Assembly (NCBI GenBank): GCA_033238645.1
Contig: BQXR01000001.1
Location: 186,001 to 250,000 of the forward strand
Direction: 5' to 3'
DNA: 64,000 nt
Origin: Thiomicrorhabdus sp033238645
Lineage (GTDB): Bacteria > Pseudomonadota > Gammaproteobacteria > Thiomicrospirales > Thiomicrospiraceae
Part shown: positions 43,366 to 51,680 of the stretch, one piece after another
How positions within the stretch are numbered: the first letter of the stretch is position 1
Layout: each line of letters opens with the position of its first letter
Notes under the pieces: generated by a model
Database searches by the model: none
Seen by the model: the letters and a program-made list of their open reading frames with translations, nothing else
What the model was told of the DNA's origin: nothing
Program-made: the position numbers and the translations under genes

Positions 43366-44661
43366 CTACTTAATCGCGACAAATTCACTAAGTTGTTTTT
43401 CAACAGCGTTGAACTTAATGACAGGGAAAGAGGGTAGGCCACCTCGGTAAGGGACAAAACGATTCCCTTGGATAAGCGGGCGTAGGTAGTTAAGTCCTGC
43501 TTCAGTTACGTCCATTCCATCTTCGGTTAGATATTCGTCTGGTACTAATTTTTCTAGGTCGGCAACGGCTTCTAAAGCGACGTTCTCGTAAGTCCACTCA
43601 AATGGGTGTTCTGAGGTGACTTTGATTATTGGCAGTACACCATGCTGTCCATTGATGGCAGCAAAAACAGCTGCTTTACCTGCGCCGTAGGCCATGAGCC
43701 AATCAATTTTTGAGACCATATGGCTGGCAGAGCGTTGTAGGTAATCTGGAATGGCACAATGGGTTTTAATGCCATATTTATCGCTTACTAGGTGCGATAG
43801 AGTATGGCCAACACCACCTAAATTGGTGTAGTCTTTTTCAATGGTGTGCTCAATACTGGCAATCGTAACGTAGTGATCGTCTTTGTCTTTAATCCCTTCT
43901 GATACGGCACAAACACAGTAACCTTTCTCTTCGATGAGTTTCTCTACTTTGGTGATAAAGGCTTTTTCATCAAAGACGCGTTCTGGCGGAAGGATAACGA
44001 TCGGTGCATCTGGAATAATATCTTTGATTAGTGCCGCAGCAATGGTTAACCACCCCGCATTACGCCCCATGCACTCCATAATAAAGAACTTGGTTGAGGT
44101 CTCATGCATCGAGATGATATCTAGAGTGGCCTCTAAAAAGCTAGTAGCAATGTACTTAGCCGCACTACCAAAACCTGGGCTACAGTGCGAGAGGTCTAAA
44201 TCGTTATCAACTGTTTTAGCAACCCCAACACAGATCACAGGGTGGCCGCGTTCACCACAGTAGTCGGCCACTTTTTGTGCAGTGACCATAGAGCCATTAC
44301 CACCGTTATAGAAGAAGTAACCGATCTCATAGGCTCTGAAGACTTCTAAAACACGTTCATACTGCTCGTTACTTTTTGCTAAAGGCTCTAAGTCAAAACG
44401 ACAGGCTCTAAAAACGGCACCTGGCTGGGACTTGATCGCTTCTAGTGTTTCACATTCGATATTGCTTAGATCAACTAGGTTCTCTTCTAAAACTCCTTTA
44501 ATCCCATTAAATGCAGCGTACATTTTGCCAAACTTATCAGGGTGCTTTAAAACGGTTTCAATGACAGCAGCAGCACTGGCATTGATGACGGCAGAGACGC
44601 CACCCGCTTGAGCATATAAAACGTTTTTAGCGGGTGATGTGCTAGAAGTTGTTGAGTTCAA
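43366..44661 (-). CDS. Phosphofructokinase, PPi-type family, copy 2
   Basis: The 431-residue paralogue of the gene at 39728 shares the same order of motifs: YAQAGGVSAVIN, FFYNGGNGSMVTAQK (GGNGS 120-124), GVAKTVDNDL (Lys149) and FIMECMGRNAGWL. It ends EKQLSEFVAIK versus HKKLPKFMAVK in copy 1. The two genes point the same way but are 2.3 kb apart, so this is an old duplication with insertions between. Again the ATP/PPi residues are mixed. Confidence 0.9.
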   Translation of the reverse strand: MNSTTSSTSPAKNVLYAQAGGVSAVINASAAAVIETVLKHPDKFGKMYAAFNGIKGVLEENLVDLSNIECETLEAIKSQPGAVFRACRFDLEPLAKSNEQYERVLEVFRAYEIGYFFYNGGNGSMVTAQKVADYCGERGHPVICVGVAKTVDNDLDLSHCSPGFGSAAKYIATSFLEATLDIISMHETSTKFFIMECMGRNAGWLTIAAALIKDIIPDAPIVILPPERVFDEKAFITKVEKLIEEKGYCVCAVSEGIKDKDDHYVTIASIEHTIEKDYTNLGGVGHTLSHLVSDKYGIKTHCAIPDYLQRSASHMVSKIDWLMAYGAGKAAVFAAINGQHGVLPIIKVTSEHPFEWTYENVALEAVADLEKLVPDEYLTEDGMDVTEAGLNYLRPLIQGNRFVPYRGGLPSFPVIKFNAVEKQLSEFVAIK

Positions 44662-44762
44662 GAGATTTCCTTATGAGCACTAAATCGCACGAGTGACTGG
44701 TTGCGTATGGTGTTTAATTTGCGTAATAGTATTTTAGTATTGGATGCTTGTCCAATATAGTT

Positions 44763-45965
44763 TTATGAAGCTGACAAAACCAGTTTCTGATTAATTACTT
44801 TAAGGGTCGCTTGCCCGTTAATAATGGCCTGAAGATGTTGGCCAACCAGTTGATAGCGCCAACCTGTTAGCAGTGGTTTTTCAGGCGGGAGATTGCGCAT
44901 CATGTATAAAATATCATGGCGCTGCATGAGTGAGTGCATGGTTAAGCGATAGTCTAAAACCACTTGTTGTGCGTAGCTCATGCAGAGCTGAATGAGAACA
45001 TCCTCTTGTGGGGTTGGCGATGGGGGTTTAGCAGGGGGTTGCGGCCACGCTTCAGGTGGCTGGGCAAATACTCTATCTAGAACAGCAATCCACTCTTCAC
45101 CATAGCCCTTAACAGAAGAGGCTTTTATCTGCGGTACCTTATAGAGCGCTTCAACCGTCTTAGGTGGGCGTTTACAAATCTGTGTAATCACATCATCGCT
45201 CATCACCCATTTTTTAGGGCGGTTGTGGTCAATGGCAAACTGCTCACGCCACTCAGCAAGGGCGTAAACAATCGCCAGTTGTTTTGGTCGATAGGCTTTA
45301 ATGCCTTTGACCTTATCGCCAGCGACTTTTGGATTATGAATGTAGAGTGATTCATCCAGCATATCCATGCAATCTTGTGAGACGGCATTAAGCTGTTCTG
45401 GGCTGAGCTTTTTAAGGCAAACTTCATAAAGAGGGGCTAGGTAGCGCACATCATCAATAGCATACTGAATTTGCTCATCCGTTAGCGGGCGGGCATGCCA
45501 GTTGGTTCTGGTTTGGCTCTTATCAATACTAATGCCAAGCTCTTCTAAAACAACTCGTGCAAAGCCTGCCATTTCACCATGTTTTAAAAACAGCGTGGCG
45601 AGCTGCGTATCAAAAATTGAGACAGGCAACTTATGCGCAAGTTGGTACAATACTTCGATATCTTGACGAGCGGAATGGAACACCTTTAACGTGTTGGCAT
45701 CGGTGAGTAGATCAACCAGTGGATTGAGGCAGTTAGCTTGATCAGCATCACTGGCAGATTCTCTGATCAGCAGCGGATCTATAATCACCGCTTGTCCAAA
45801 ACAGTCCTGAACTTGTACTAAACTCAGTTCAGGAAAAAAGGTATCCACGCGGACAAATTCAGTATCAACAGCAATCCATGTTATTTCTGGATTGTTGATG
45901 ATTTGCTGGCAGTAGTCACGCAGTTGGGATTCGGTATTGACCGATAGATAGGCTTGTTTATTCAT
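44763..45965 (-). CDS. rnd: Ribonuclease D
   Basis: The 400-residue 3'-5' exonuclease has the DEDD motifs (AVDTEFVRVDTF near 34, then VFHSARQDIEVLYQL, and YAIDDVRYLAPLYE), followed by an HRDC domain containing PKKWVMSDDVITQICKRPP. It trims tRNA and other stable RNA 3' ends. A proline-rich stretch (PPAKPPSPTP, near 318) separates the HRDC domain from the C-terminal domain and may be a flexible linker. Confidence 0.95.
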   Translation of the reverse strand: MNKQAYLSVNTESQLRDYCQQIINNPEITWIAVDTEFVRVDTFFPELSLVQVQDCFGQAVIIDPLLIRESASDADQANCLNPLVDLLTDANTLKVFHSARQDIEVLYQLAHKLPVSIFDTQLATLFLKHGEMAGFARVVLEELGISIDKSQTRTNWHARPLTDEQIQYAIDDVRYLAPLYEVCLKKLSPEQLNAVSQDCMDMLDESLYIHNPKVAGDKVKGIKAYRPKQLAIVYALAEWREQFAIDHNRPKKWVMSDDVITQICKRPPKTVEALYKVPQIKASSVKGYGEEWIAVLDRVFAQPPEAWPQPPAKPPSPTPQEDVLIQLCMSYAQQVVLDYRLTMHSLMQRHDILYMMRNLPPEKPLLTGWRYQLVGQHLQAIINGQATLKVINQKLVLSAS

Positions 45966-46012
45966 AACAAGAGAGTGTAAGAGAGTGACGGAATCAGAGC
46001 AAGGATAATTAC

Positions 46013-47413
46013 GTGAAAGAGCACAAAATTCATATATTAGGCATCGCAGGCACCTTTATGGGTGGTATCGCCCAAATTGCAAAAGCGATGGGTTATCAAG
46101 TAACGGGTTCTGATAAAGCGATCTATCCGCCAATGAGCACGCAGTTAGAGCAAGCGGGTATTATGGTAATGGCTGATGACGATGTCTCTTTTTTAAAGGA
46201 TGCACCCGATTCAGTTGTGATTGGTAATGCCAAAAGCCGCGGCCATATTGCGGTCGAAGCCACACTGAATAAGTTACAAGTCTATACCTCTGGCCCACAG
46301 TGGTTGGCGGAGAACATTTTGCATGATCGTTGGGTGATTGCTGTTGCAGGGACACACGGTAAAACTACTACTGCTTCTATGGTGGCGTGGATTTTAGAGT
46401 ACGCCAATTTAGAACCAGGATTTCTAATAGGGGGGGTGCCCGGTAACTTTGGTGTCTCTGCCCGTTTAGGCCAGTCACCATTCTTTGTCGTCGAAGCCGA
46501 TGAATACGACACTGCTTTTTTTGATAAGCGCTCTAAATTTGTTCACTATCATCCAAGAACCTTAGTCATTAATAACCTTGAGTTCGATCACGCCGATATC
46601 TTTGATAACCTAGCAGCCATCCAAAAGCAGTTTCATCACTGTGTCAGAACCGTGCCAGGCAATGGCCTTATTATTACGCCCAATGACGAGAGCAATGTCG
46701 ATGAAGTGATCGATATGGGTTGTTGGACTCCGACCGAAAGCCAAGGTCTGAATACCGATCAACAGCCAGCTGATTGGTCTTATGAGTTAATCAAAGCCGA
46801 TGGCTCTGAATTTACTGTGATCTATAAAGGTAAAGTCATTGGTGACGTTAAGTGGGAGATGACAGGCCTACACAGTGTACGTAATGCCTTAAGTGCCATT
46901 GCAGCGGCACAAAATGCAGGGGTCTTAAAATCAGAAGCAGTCGATGCGCTTTGTGAATTTAAAGGAGTTGCCCGTAGAATGAGTCTAATTGGTAAAGTAA
47001 ATAACATCACTTTGTACGATGACTTTGCCCACCACCCAACCGCGATAGAGACCACTCTGAAAGGTGCTAAAGAGCAGCTAAAAACAGCTGAGTCAAAAGT
47101 GAGCAGGGGGGGTAGGTTAATTGCAGTATTTGAACCGCGCTCAAATACCATGCGAATGGGCATACACAAAGAGACCCTGCCAGCCGCCTTTAAAGATGCC
47201 GATGCTATTTATGCGTTTATTGATCCAGCATGGGATTGGCAGTTAACAACAGAAACCTTTGTCCAGCCAGTGATCCTTTCACAGAGTTACGATCAATTGT
47301 TGAAGCAGCTAGTAGCAGATCTACAGCCAAATGATACGGTTGTGATTATGAGTAACGGTGGCTTTGGTGGCATTCACCAAAAGCTCCTGCAAGCTCTAAC
47401 GGAACAGAGCTAG
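46013..47413 (+). CDS. mpl: UDP-N-acetylmuramate:L-alanyl-gamma-D-glutamyl-meso-DAP ligase
   Basis: The 466-residue Mur ligase reuses the murein tripeptide in cell-wall recycling. It starts IHILGIAGTFMGGIAQIAKAMG, has the ATP-binding motif AVAGTHGKTTTASM, the FVVEADEYDTAFFDKRSKF block, NALSAIAAAQ and EPRSNTMRMG, all typical of Mpl. The start is GTG with AAGGA upstream. Two G-tracts lie inside: 46430-46436 (GGVPG motif) and a full GAGCA+G7 motif at 47101, encoding SRGG in a variable linker. Confidence 0.96.
   Translation: MKEHKIHILGIAGTFMGGIAQIAKAMGYQVTGSDKAIYPPMSTQLEQAGIMVMADDDVSFLKDAPDSVVIGNAKSRGHIAVEATLNKLQVYTSGPQWLAENILHDRWVIAVAGTHGKTTTASMVAWILEYANLEPGFLIGGVPGNFGVSARLGQSPFFVVEADEYDTAFFDKRSKFVHYHPRTLVINNLEFDHADIFDNLAAIQKQFHHCVRTVPGNGLIITPNDESNVDEVIDMGCWTPTESQGLNTDQQPADWSYELIKADGSEFTVIYKGKVIGDVKWEMTGLHSVRNALSAIAAAQNAGVLKSEAVDALCEFKGVARRMSLIGKVNNITLYDDFAHHPTAIETTLKGAKEQLKTAESKVSRGGRLIAVFEPRSNTMRMGIHKETLPAAFKDADAIYAFIDPAWDWQLTTETFVQPVILSQSYDQLLKQLVADLQPNDTVVIMSNGGFGGIHQKLLQALTEQS
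47101..47112 (+). repeat. KOPS-like G-tract motif (G7) inside mpl
   Basis: GAGCA followed by seven G, read in a different frame from the hrpB and ROK copies (VSRGG rather than EQGG). Confidence 0.8.
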
Positions 47414-47417
47414 CCTT

Positions 47418-47525
47418 ATGTGGGCGCTACTAGAAGTAGGCATATTGCTGGTGTTAGTACTGGCAATGGTCTGGTTTATGTTCCCTTCTAAATTCCAACG
47501 TAAAAAAAACAAGTCTAAAAAATAA
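47418..47525 (+). CDS. Small single-pass membrane protein, 35 residues
   Basis: Starting four bases after the mpl stop, the frame encodes MWALLEVGILLVLVLAMVWF followed by a basic tail (KFQRKKNKSKK). One hydrophobic helix with a positive C-terminus is plausible for an inner-membrane microprotein translated by coupling to mpl. No clear ribosome-binding site. A weak terminator follows at 47532. Confidence 0.45.
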   Translation: MWALLEVGILLVLVLAMVWFMFPSKFQRKKNKSKK

Positions 47526-47531
47526 CAAAAT

Positions 47532-47549
47532 CCGCATTCTTGCGGCTTT
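47532..47549 (+). terminator. Weak terminator after mpl
   Basis: CCGCA/TGCGG stem with a four-base loop and CTTTT. Confidence 0.5.
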
Positions 47550-47675
47550 TGCATTACTTCCTTTTCCCTGTCTATCTCTTAAATATATGCCATTCTGTTC
47601 ATTATTTACTGTTGTTCATTTGTTTTGAACGTGTTACTATTTTGAACATGCAACTCTTTTTAGGTATATAGTTTT

Positions 47676-48689
47676 ATGAATAAACCTACTATTGAACTTA
47701 CGATACTTGAAAAAGCAGTAGAAGCTTTTCAGCAGCAGACAGATATGAATATTAAGTTAAATGCATCACTGCAACTTAATAAAAATTTTGAAGATGCTGT
47801 TGTAACTATTGACGGTGTAAACTTTGGAGTGAACGTAAAGTCTTCAGTGACTAAGCAGAATTTATTTGCTGTGTTACATGAGTTATCCAGAGGGAATAAT
47901 CAAATGCCTGTGCTTCTTGTTACTCGTTATATAAACCCAAATCTAATGGATGAGATGCGAGAAGCTGGGGTGCTGTGTATTGATACCGCAGGTAACGCTT
48001 ATATTCGTAGAGATCCGATCTATATTTTTGTGAAAGGGAATAAAGTCGTTAAAGAAATGCCTAGTTTAAAAATAGGCCGAGCTTTTCAGTATGCAGGCTT
48101 AAAGGTTATTTTTGCTTTGCTGCAAAACCCTGACTTAATTAAACAATCTTATCGTGCTATTGCGGAACAGACTGGTGTGGCTTTGGGGGGCTTGGTTGAT
48201 ATAGTGAAAGATTTAACTCAACAAGGCTTTGTTCTAATAATTGGTAAAGATAGAAGCCTCGTGGAAAAAGAGCGATTATTACGCCGTTGGGTAGAGCACT
48301 ATCCGAAACTAAAGCAAAAGCATTTCCTAGGCGCTTTTACAACAGACATGAATGATTGGTGGAAAACGATTGATATCGAACAGTTTGATGGGGTTTGGGG
48401 CAGCGAAATAGCCGCAGAATCATACACTGAGTATTTACAGGCAAAAGATGGTGTCGTCTTTATTCCTCAAGAGATGATGACCAAATTCATTAAGACGGCA
48501 CGTTTGAAAAAAAGTGGTTCTAGAGAGGGGGTTCAAATTGAGCTGGTGGAACCATTCTGGAACCAGAATTCATTACAGGCTAAAAAAGAATTAGCGCCTG
48601 CCTTATTGGTCTATGCGGATCTCATCAATTCAAAAGATGCGCGTAATCTTGAAACTGCACAGAGGCTATATGAACAGTACCTTGATTGA
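47676..48689 (+). CDS. AbiEi-like antitoxin / transcriptional regulator
   Basis: The 337-residue protein resembles regulators paired with AbiEii-type nucleotidyltransferases: a central FAVLHELSRGNNQMPVLLVTRYI region, GVLCIDTAGNAYIRRDPIYIFVKG, and a helix-turn-helix-like YRAIAEQTGVALGGLVDIVKDLTQQGFV (read in two parts). In type IV toxin-antitoxin systems the AbiEi protein represses the operon and counters the AbiEii toxin. Its 3' end overlaps the following toxin-like gene by 20 bases. That toxin gene is broken, so this protein may now act alone. Assignment from pattern and context. Confidence 0.7.
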   Translation: MNKPTIELTILEKAVEAFQQQTDMNIKLNASLQLNKNFEDAVVTIDGVNFGVNVKSSVTKQNLFAVLHELSRGNNQMPVLLVTRYINPNLMDEMREAGVLCIDTAGNAYIRRDPIYIFVKGNKVVKEMPSLKIGRAFQYAGLKVIFALLQNPDLIKQSYRAIAEQTGVALGGLVDIVKDLTQQGFVLIIGKDRSLVEKERLLRRWVEHYPKLKQKHFLGAFTTDMNDWWKTIDIEQFDGVWGSEIAAESYTEYLQAKDGVVFIPQEMMTKFIKTARLKKSGSREGVQIELVEPFWNQNSLQAKKELAPALLVYADLINSKDARNLETAQRLYEQYLD

Positions 48690-49319
48690 TCTACAAGATA
48701 AATTGCCAGAAGGTTTAGTAGACATCTATAAACAAGTTCAAACTGCAGCAAGTAGCTTACAACTAGAGATAGTGGCCGTTGGGAAGTCGATATAGTACCG
48801 TGCGGCCAAGTGGCTGACGAAGCACATAATATAAAGTGGCCACCAGATGGCGCAATTGAAATGTCGACACTTGGTTTCGATGAAGCGTTTGAGAATGCAT
48901 TTAGCGTAAAAATGGGAAGTGACTTAGAGAGTTTTGAAATCAAGGTGGCTTCTCCAGAAGTGATGTGTATTTTAAAGCTTATTTCTTGGCTTGAACGAGA
49001 GCCGATAGTACGAACAAAAGATGCTTTAGACTTGCGCTACATTATGAGTTCCTACTGCAAAATCCCCGCTGTTCTGGACAGAATGTATGAAGAGGGAGAT
49101 ATGGAGTCTCAAGAGTGGGACGAAAATCGAGCTTCTGCCAGAATACTTGGCCGTGATGCCGAAAAGAGGCTTAAAAAGCAGACACTTGAACATCTACAGA
49201 GTTCACTTTTTTCTCAACCGACTACACTTAACCTACTGTGGGCTGAGATGAGGCCAAATTTTCAAGAGATTGATTATGAGAACTCAGAACTTAAAGTATT
49301 TATTGACGCTTTGAATTAA
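48670..49319 (+). pseudogene. AbiEii-like nucleotidyltransferase toxin with internal deletion
   Basis: The N-terminal piece MNSTLIDLQDKLPEGLVDI... reaches LEIVAVGKSI and stops at 48793. Another frame resumes at once with WEVDIVPCGQVADE, then IKWPPDGAIEMSTLGFDEA and a long C-terminal domain ending at 49319. In relatives about 65 residues, including the RD-x-DF catalytic aspartates, lie between VVG and the DI(I/V)PFG segment. Here they are missing and the frame shifts at the junction. The toxin should therefore be inactive. Confidence 0.75.
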
Positions 49320-49412
49320 ACAATTCGGTCTATTTTAACGGCTGATTAAGAATCTAATCCCGATTGTACGTTGGATAAGTGAGTTTAACTTTACTGGAGC
49401 AGGGAGTCGGGT

Positions 49413-49446
49413 CTTGTCTTTTGCCTTTCTTAGGACAAAAGACAAG
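49413..49446. repeat. Perfect 11-bp inverted repeat
   Basis: CTTGTCTTTTG and CAAAAGACAAG flank a 12-base loop, 9 bases after a plus-strand GAGCAGGG. There is no T-run. It could act as a Rho-independent-like structure for the AbiE locus or be unrelated. Confidence 0.5.
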
Positions 49447-49553
49447 GGCTTCTAAATGTACATTATTCACTGCTTGATAGTATGAAATTGCTAAGAAATT
49501 GTTCAAGCTGATTTATTGTGTGTCCTCTTCATGGATGCTTGTTGCTTAATAAC

Positions 49554-49584
49554 GTTATAATGTTGTCGTGCTATAATGTTATAG
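49554..49584 (+). promoter_or_regulatory. Promoter/operator of the RHH-RelE toxin-antitoxin operon
   Basis: The sequence contains TATAATGTT twice, 16 bases apart. The second forms a perfect palindrome CTATAATGTTATAG (49571-49584) around a TATAAT box. Ribbon-helix-helix antitoxins usually bind such repeats over their own promoter, so autoregulation is likely. Confidence 0.6.
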
Positions 49585-49606
49585 ATTAACAAGAGGAGCT
49601 ATCACA

Positions 49607-49840
49607 ATGAGTAACTTATCTAAACGTTCGACTGTTTATTTTGAACCAGACATTCATCAGGCATTAAAAATGCGCGCAGCCTCTGCACATCTATCCATTT
49701 CTGAGCTAATTGATGAAGCTGTCCGTTTATTAATGCGCGAAGATCAAGAAGATCTGGCTGCTGTATCAGAAAGAGTTAATGAACCTGAAATATCTTATGA
49801 AGATCTTCTGAACGATTTGAAGTCACATGGCAAAATATAA
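49607..49840 (+). CDS. Ribbon-helix-helix antitoxin
   Basis: The 77-residue protein has an N-terminal ribbon-helix-helix (KRSTVYFEPDIHQALKMRAA, then SISELIDEAVRLLM) and an acidic C-terminal tail ending ISYEDLLNDLKSHGKI, the part expected to wrap the toxin. AAGAGGAG precedes the ATG. Its end overlaps the toxin start by 14 bases, typical of type II toxin-antitoxin operons. Confidence 0.88.
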   Translation: MSNLSKRSTVYFEPDIHQALKMRAASAHLSISELIDEAVRLLMREDQEDLAAVSERVNEPEISYEDLLNDLKSHGKI

Positions 49841-50090
49841 AATTACTTTTAAAAAGTCTGTAGCTAAAGATTTACGAGTTATACCGAAGAGTGATATACA
49901 GAAGATTTTAAGTAAAATTGATTCTTTATCTGAGGATCCGCGCGGTGAAGGATGTATAAAGCTATCAGGTAAAGAATGCTATAGAGTACGGCAAGGGTTA
50001 TATCGAATAATATACGATATAAGAGAGGGGTTGCTTGTTGTAAATGTCGTTAAGGTTGCTCATAGATCGCATGTTTATAAGAGCAACTAA
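49827..50090 (+). CDS. RelE/ParE family toxin
   Basis: The 87-residue basic protein matches the RelE superfamily: YKITFKKSVAKDLRVIPK at the start, GCIKLSGKECYRVRQGLYRIIYDI in the middle, and VVKVAHRSHVYK at the end. RelE-type members cleave ribosomal mRNA, while ParE types inhibit gyrase. The KLSG...YRVRQGxYRIIYDI and HRSHVY pattern favours RelE. This pair is intact, unlike the nearby YoeB and AbiEii remnants. Confidence 0.88.
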   Translation: MAKYKITFKKSVAKDLRVIPKSDIQKILSKIDSLSEDPRGEGCIKLSGKECYRVRQGLYRIIYDIREGLLVVNVVKVAHRSHVYKSN

Positions 50091-50287
50091 CGAGTACAGC
50101 TCAGGTTTTGCCTTTATTGAATATTAATTCTATTTAATTATTACCGTTGGACACCATTCCGACATGACTCCTATTCAGCTAAAGGGGTCAGAGCCATTTT
50201 CTGTGTATGTGTTTTATAATACATTGATATTATAGAGTATTTGCTTTAGTTGAAAGTTGCTTTGAATAACCCAAATTAGTTTGAAAA

Positions 50288-50322
50288 GTCCACGAGAGCA
50301 TTAGTTTTAGTGGGCTTTTTTT
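50288..50322 (+). terminator. Terminator of the toxin-antitoxin operon
   Basis: GTCCAC/GTGGGC (one G-T pair) followed by seven T. The block from the loop (CATTAGTTTTAG) through the T-run to the G-tract is similar to the block at 43286-43335. Confidence 0.6.
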
Positions 50323-50336
50323 GGTTTAAATATTTT

Positions 50337-50350
50337 GAGCAGGGGGGGGG
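50337..50350 (+). repeat. KOPS-like G-tract motif (G9)
   Basis: GAGCA followed by nine G between the convergent RelE toxin and epmC genes, 14 bases after a terminator T-run. Confidence 0.8.
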
Positions 50351-50375
50351 CGAGGCGCTAACCTTTAATCAACCA

Positions 50376-50939
50376 CTAGCCTTCAAAAGGTTTTTCTAGT
50401 TCAAACTCTTCAATCTGTAACGGTTGCTCAGGTCTAAACTGTTCTATCAAGCAGTTAGACCAAGTCAGAGCGCGTTGCGGAATGCCATCTTTTAAATAGG
50501 TTTGTACCTGTTTGAGTACAGCTTCTTGAAACTCAACTGAAGCCCCTTCACCACCTGATAAGTTATCTGCACTAAAATAGAACTTAAACCCTGCGGACTG
50601 CGAAAACATCCACTCTAAGGCCTGTGGTTTAACCTCTACCTTCTCAAACTCTCTTTGTACTTCAGCACTACGGCCATCTGGCTGATACCAGTAACCAAAA
50701 TCTTCTAACAAGCGTCTCTCTTTACCCGCCACACACCAGTGTGCGATCTCATGCAGAGCGCTGGCAAAGAATCCGTGGGCGAAGATAATACGGTGATGTG
50801 GATGTTCAGCATCGGCAGGGCGGTAGATCGGTTCTTCTTCACAGCAGATGAGTTGGGTATTGTGGCTGGGAATAAAGCTTTTATTAAATAGCTCAACTAA
50901 AATTTTTGGTGTGTGGGTTTCAGTTATTGATTGAGACAT
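50376..50939 (-). CDS. epmC: Elongation factor P hydroxylase
   Basis: The 187-residue protein matches EpmC/YfcM: RIIFAHGFFASALHEIAHWCVAG with the HEIAHW metal-binding motif, then DFGYWYQPDGRSAEVQREFE. It hydroxylates the beta-lysylated lysine of elongation factor P, the last step of the modification made by EpmA and EpmB. Those partners are not in the window. Length is typical. Confidence 0.95.
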   Translation of the reverse strand: MSQSITETHTPKILVELFNKSFIPSHNTQLICCEEEPIYRPADAEHPHHRIIFAHGFFASALHEIAHWCVAGKERRLLEDFGYWYQPDGRSAEVQREFEKVEVKPQALEWMFSQSAGFKFYFSADNLSGGEGASVEFQEAVLKQVQTYLKDGIPQRALTWSNCLIEQFRPEQPLQIEEFELEKPFEG

Positions 50940-51016
50940 AGTGATAAGTGGTTTATATAGATAACGTAGTAAAAGAGGGGTATTTTAGCAGTTGAGACAA
51001 TCAGCATGATTAATAA

Positions 51017-51670
51017 TTAAGCTTTCTGAAGAATCTCATTGATCTGCTTAAGCATGTTGTTGACATGGAGGTAGTCGATCTTAATAGGGTAGGGCTTGTC
51101 ATCTGCAATCAACACTAAGCTCGGAAAGCTTTTTGCGTCAATGCTATGGTTAAAGATGATTTGGTCATCAAGTTGTCGTTGCGTCTCATCGGCGTTAAGT
51201 TGTTGTATAAATTGCGAGACATTCAGGCCAATATTTTTAGCGAGTGTGGCTAAGGTGGATTCATCGGACGGGTTTTGTGCCTGTAGATAGTAGGCCTGCT
51301 GTATGGCTAAGATCATAGGTTCTTCAAATTGTTTGCCTTGTTGCATAGCGGCGATCACTGCTCTGCAAGCGGGATAGGTTGAGCGTCTGGGCTGGCAGGT
51401 GCTCCAGAAGTTAAAGTTAAATTGGGTATTAGGTACTTTATGTTGAATACTGCCCCAAATCGCTTGTAAGGTTTTCTGCAAGTCCGCAGGCATAGGCTGA
51501 TCACTATCTGGAGCTAAACCGCCTAAGGTATTAATGATGTTGATCTCTTCAAATAGAGCCTCTTTAAGCTGTAGCCAAACAGGCCTAAACGCCCAGCACC
51601 AGCTACACATGGGGTCATGTATATAATATAGTGTGGCGCGACTTAAAGGGGCGTTTGTATGATCAGACAT
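51017..51670 (-). CDS. DsbA family (FrnE-like) thiol oxidoreductase
   Basis: The protein begins MSDHTNAPLSRATLYYIHDP and carries the motif MCSWCWAFRPVW (CSWC near 19-22) of the cytoplasmic DsbA-like/FrnE branch, with a C-terminal FPSLVLIAD. There is no signal peptide. The frame also opens further upstream at 51697, inside msrAB. The ATG at 51670 is preferred because it gives the family-like N-terminus. It overlaps or abuts msrAB, so the two redox genes are probably co-transcribed. Confidence 0.83.
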   Translation of the reverse strand: MSDHTNAPLSRATLYYIHDPMCSWCWAFRPVWLQLKEALFEEINIINTLGGLAPDSDQPMPADLQKTLQAIWGSIQHKVPNTQFNFNFWSTCQPRRSTYPACRAVIAAMQQGKQFEEPMILAIQQAYYLQAQNPSDESTLATLAKNIGLNVSQFIQQLNADETQRQLDDQIIFNHSIDAKSFPSLVLIADDKPYPIKIDYLHVNNMLKQINEILQKA

Positions 51671-51680
51671 TAACTGAATC

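Larger units (their letters stand above)
49320..49606. other. Intergenic region with inverted repeat and TA operator
   Basis: It contains a bare GAGCAGGG octamer on the plus strand (49397-49404), an 11-bp perfect inverted repeat (49413-49446) and the operator/promoter of the next toxin-antitoxin pair. No gene. Confidence 0.5.
50091..50375. other. Intergenic region with terminator and G-tract
   Basis: AAAGGGGTCAGAGCCATTTT near 50181-50200 resembles flanks seen with REP-associated (Y1) transposase genes, but no transposase remains. A terminator and a G-tract motif follow. No gene. Confidence 0.35.

Noticed and set aside
6869..46436. G/C-tracts at 6869-6877 (cysI), 34341-34347 (methyltransferase), 46430-46436 (mpl) and 25133-25138 (nadK)
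   Set aside because: They lack the GAGCA core and are explained by conserved Gly or Pro codons, so they were not counted as KOPS-like copies.
50181..50203. GGGGTCAGAG-type remnant as a transposable element
   Set aside because: The similarity is short, no transposase frame or paired ends are visible, so no mobile element is called.
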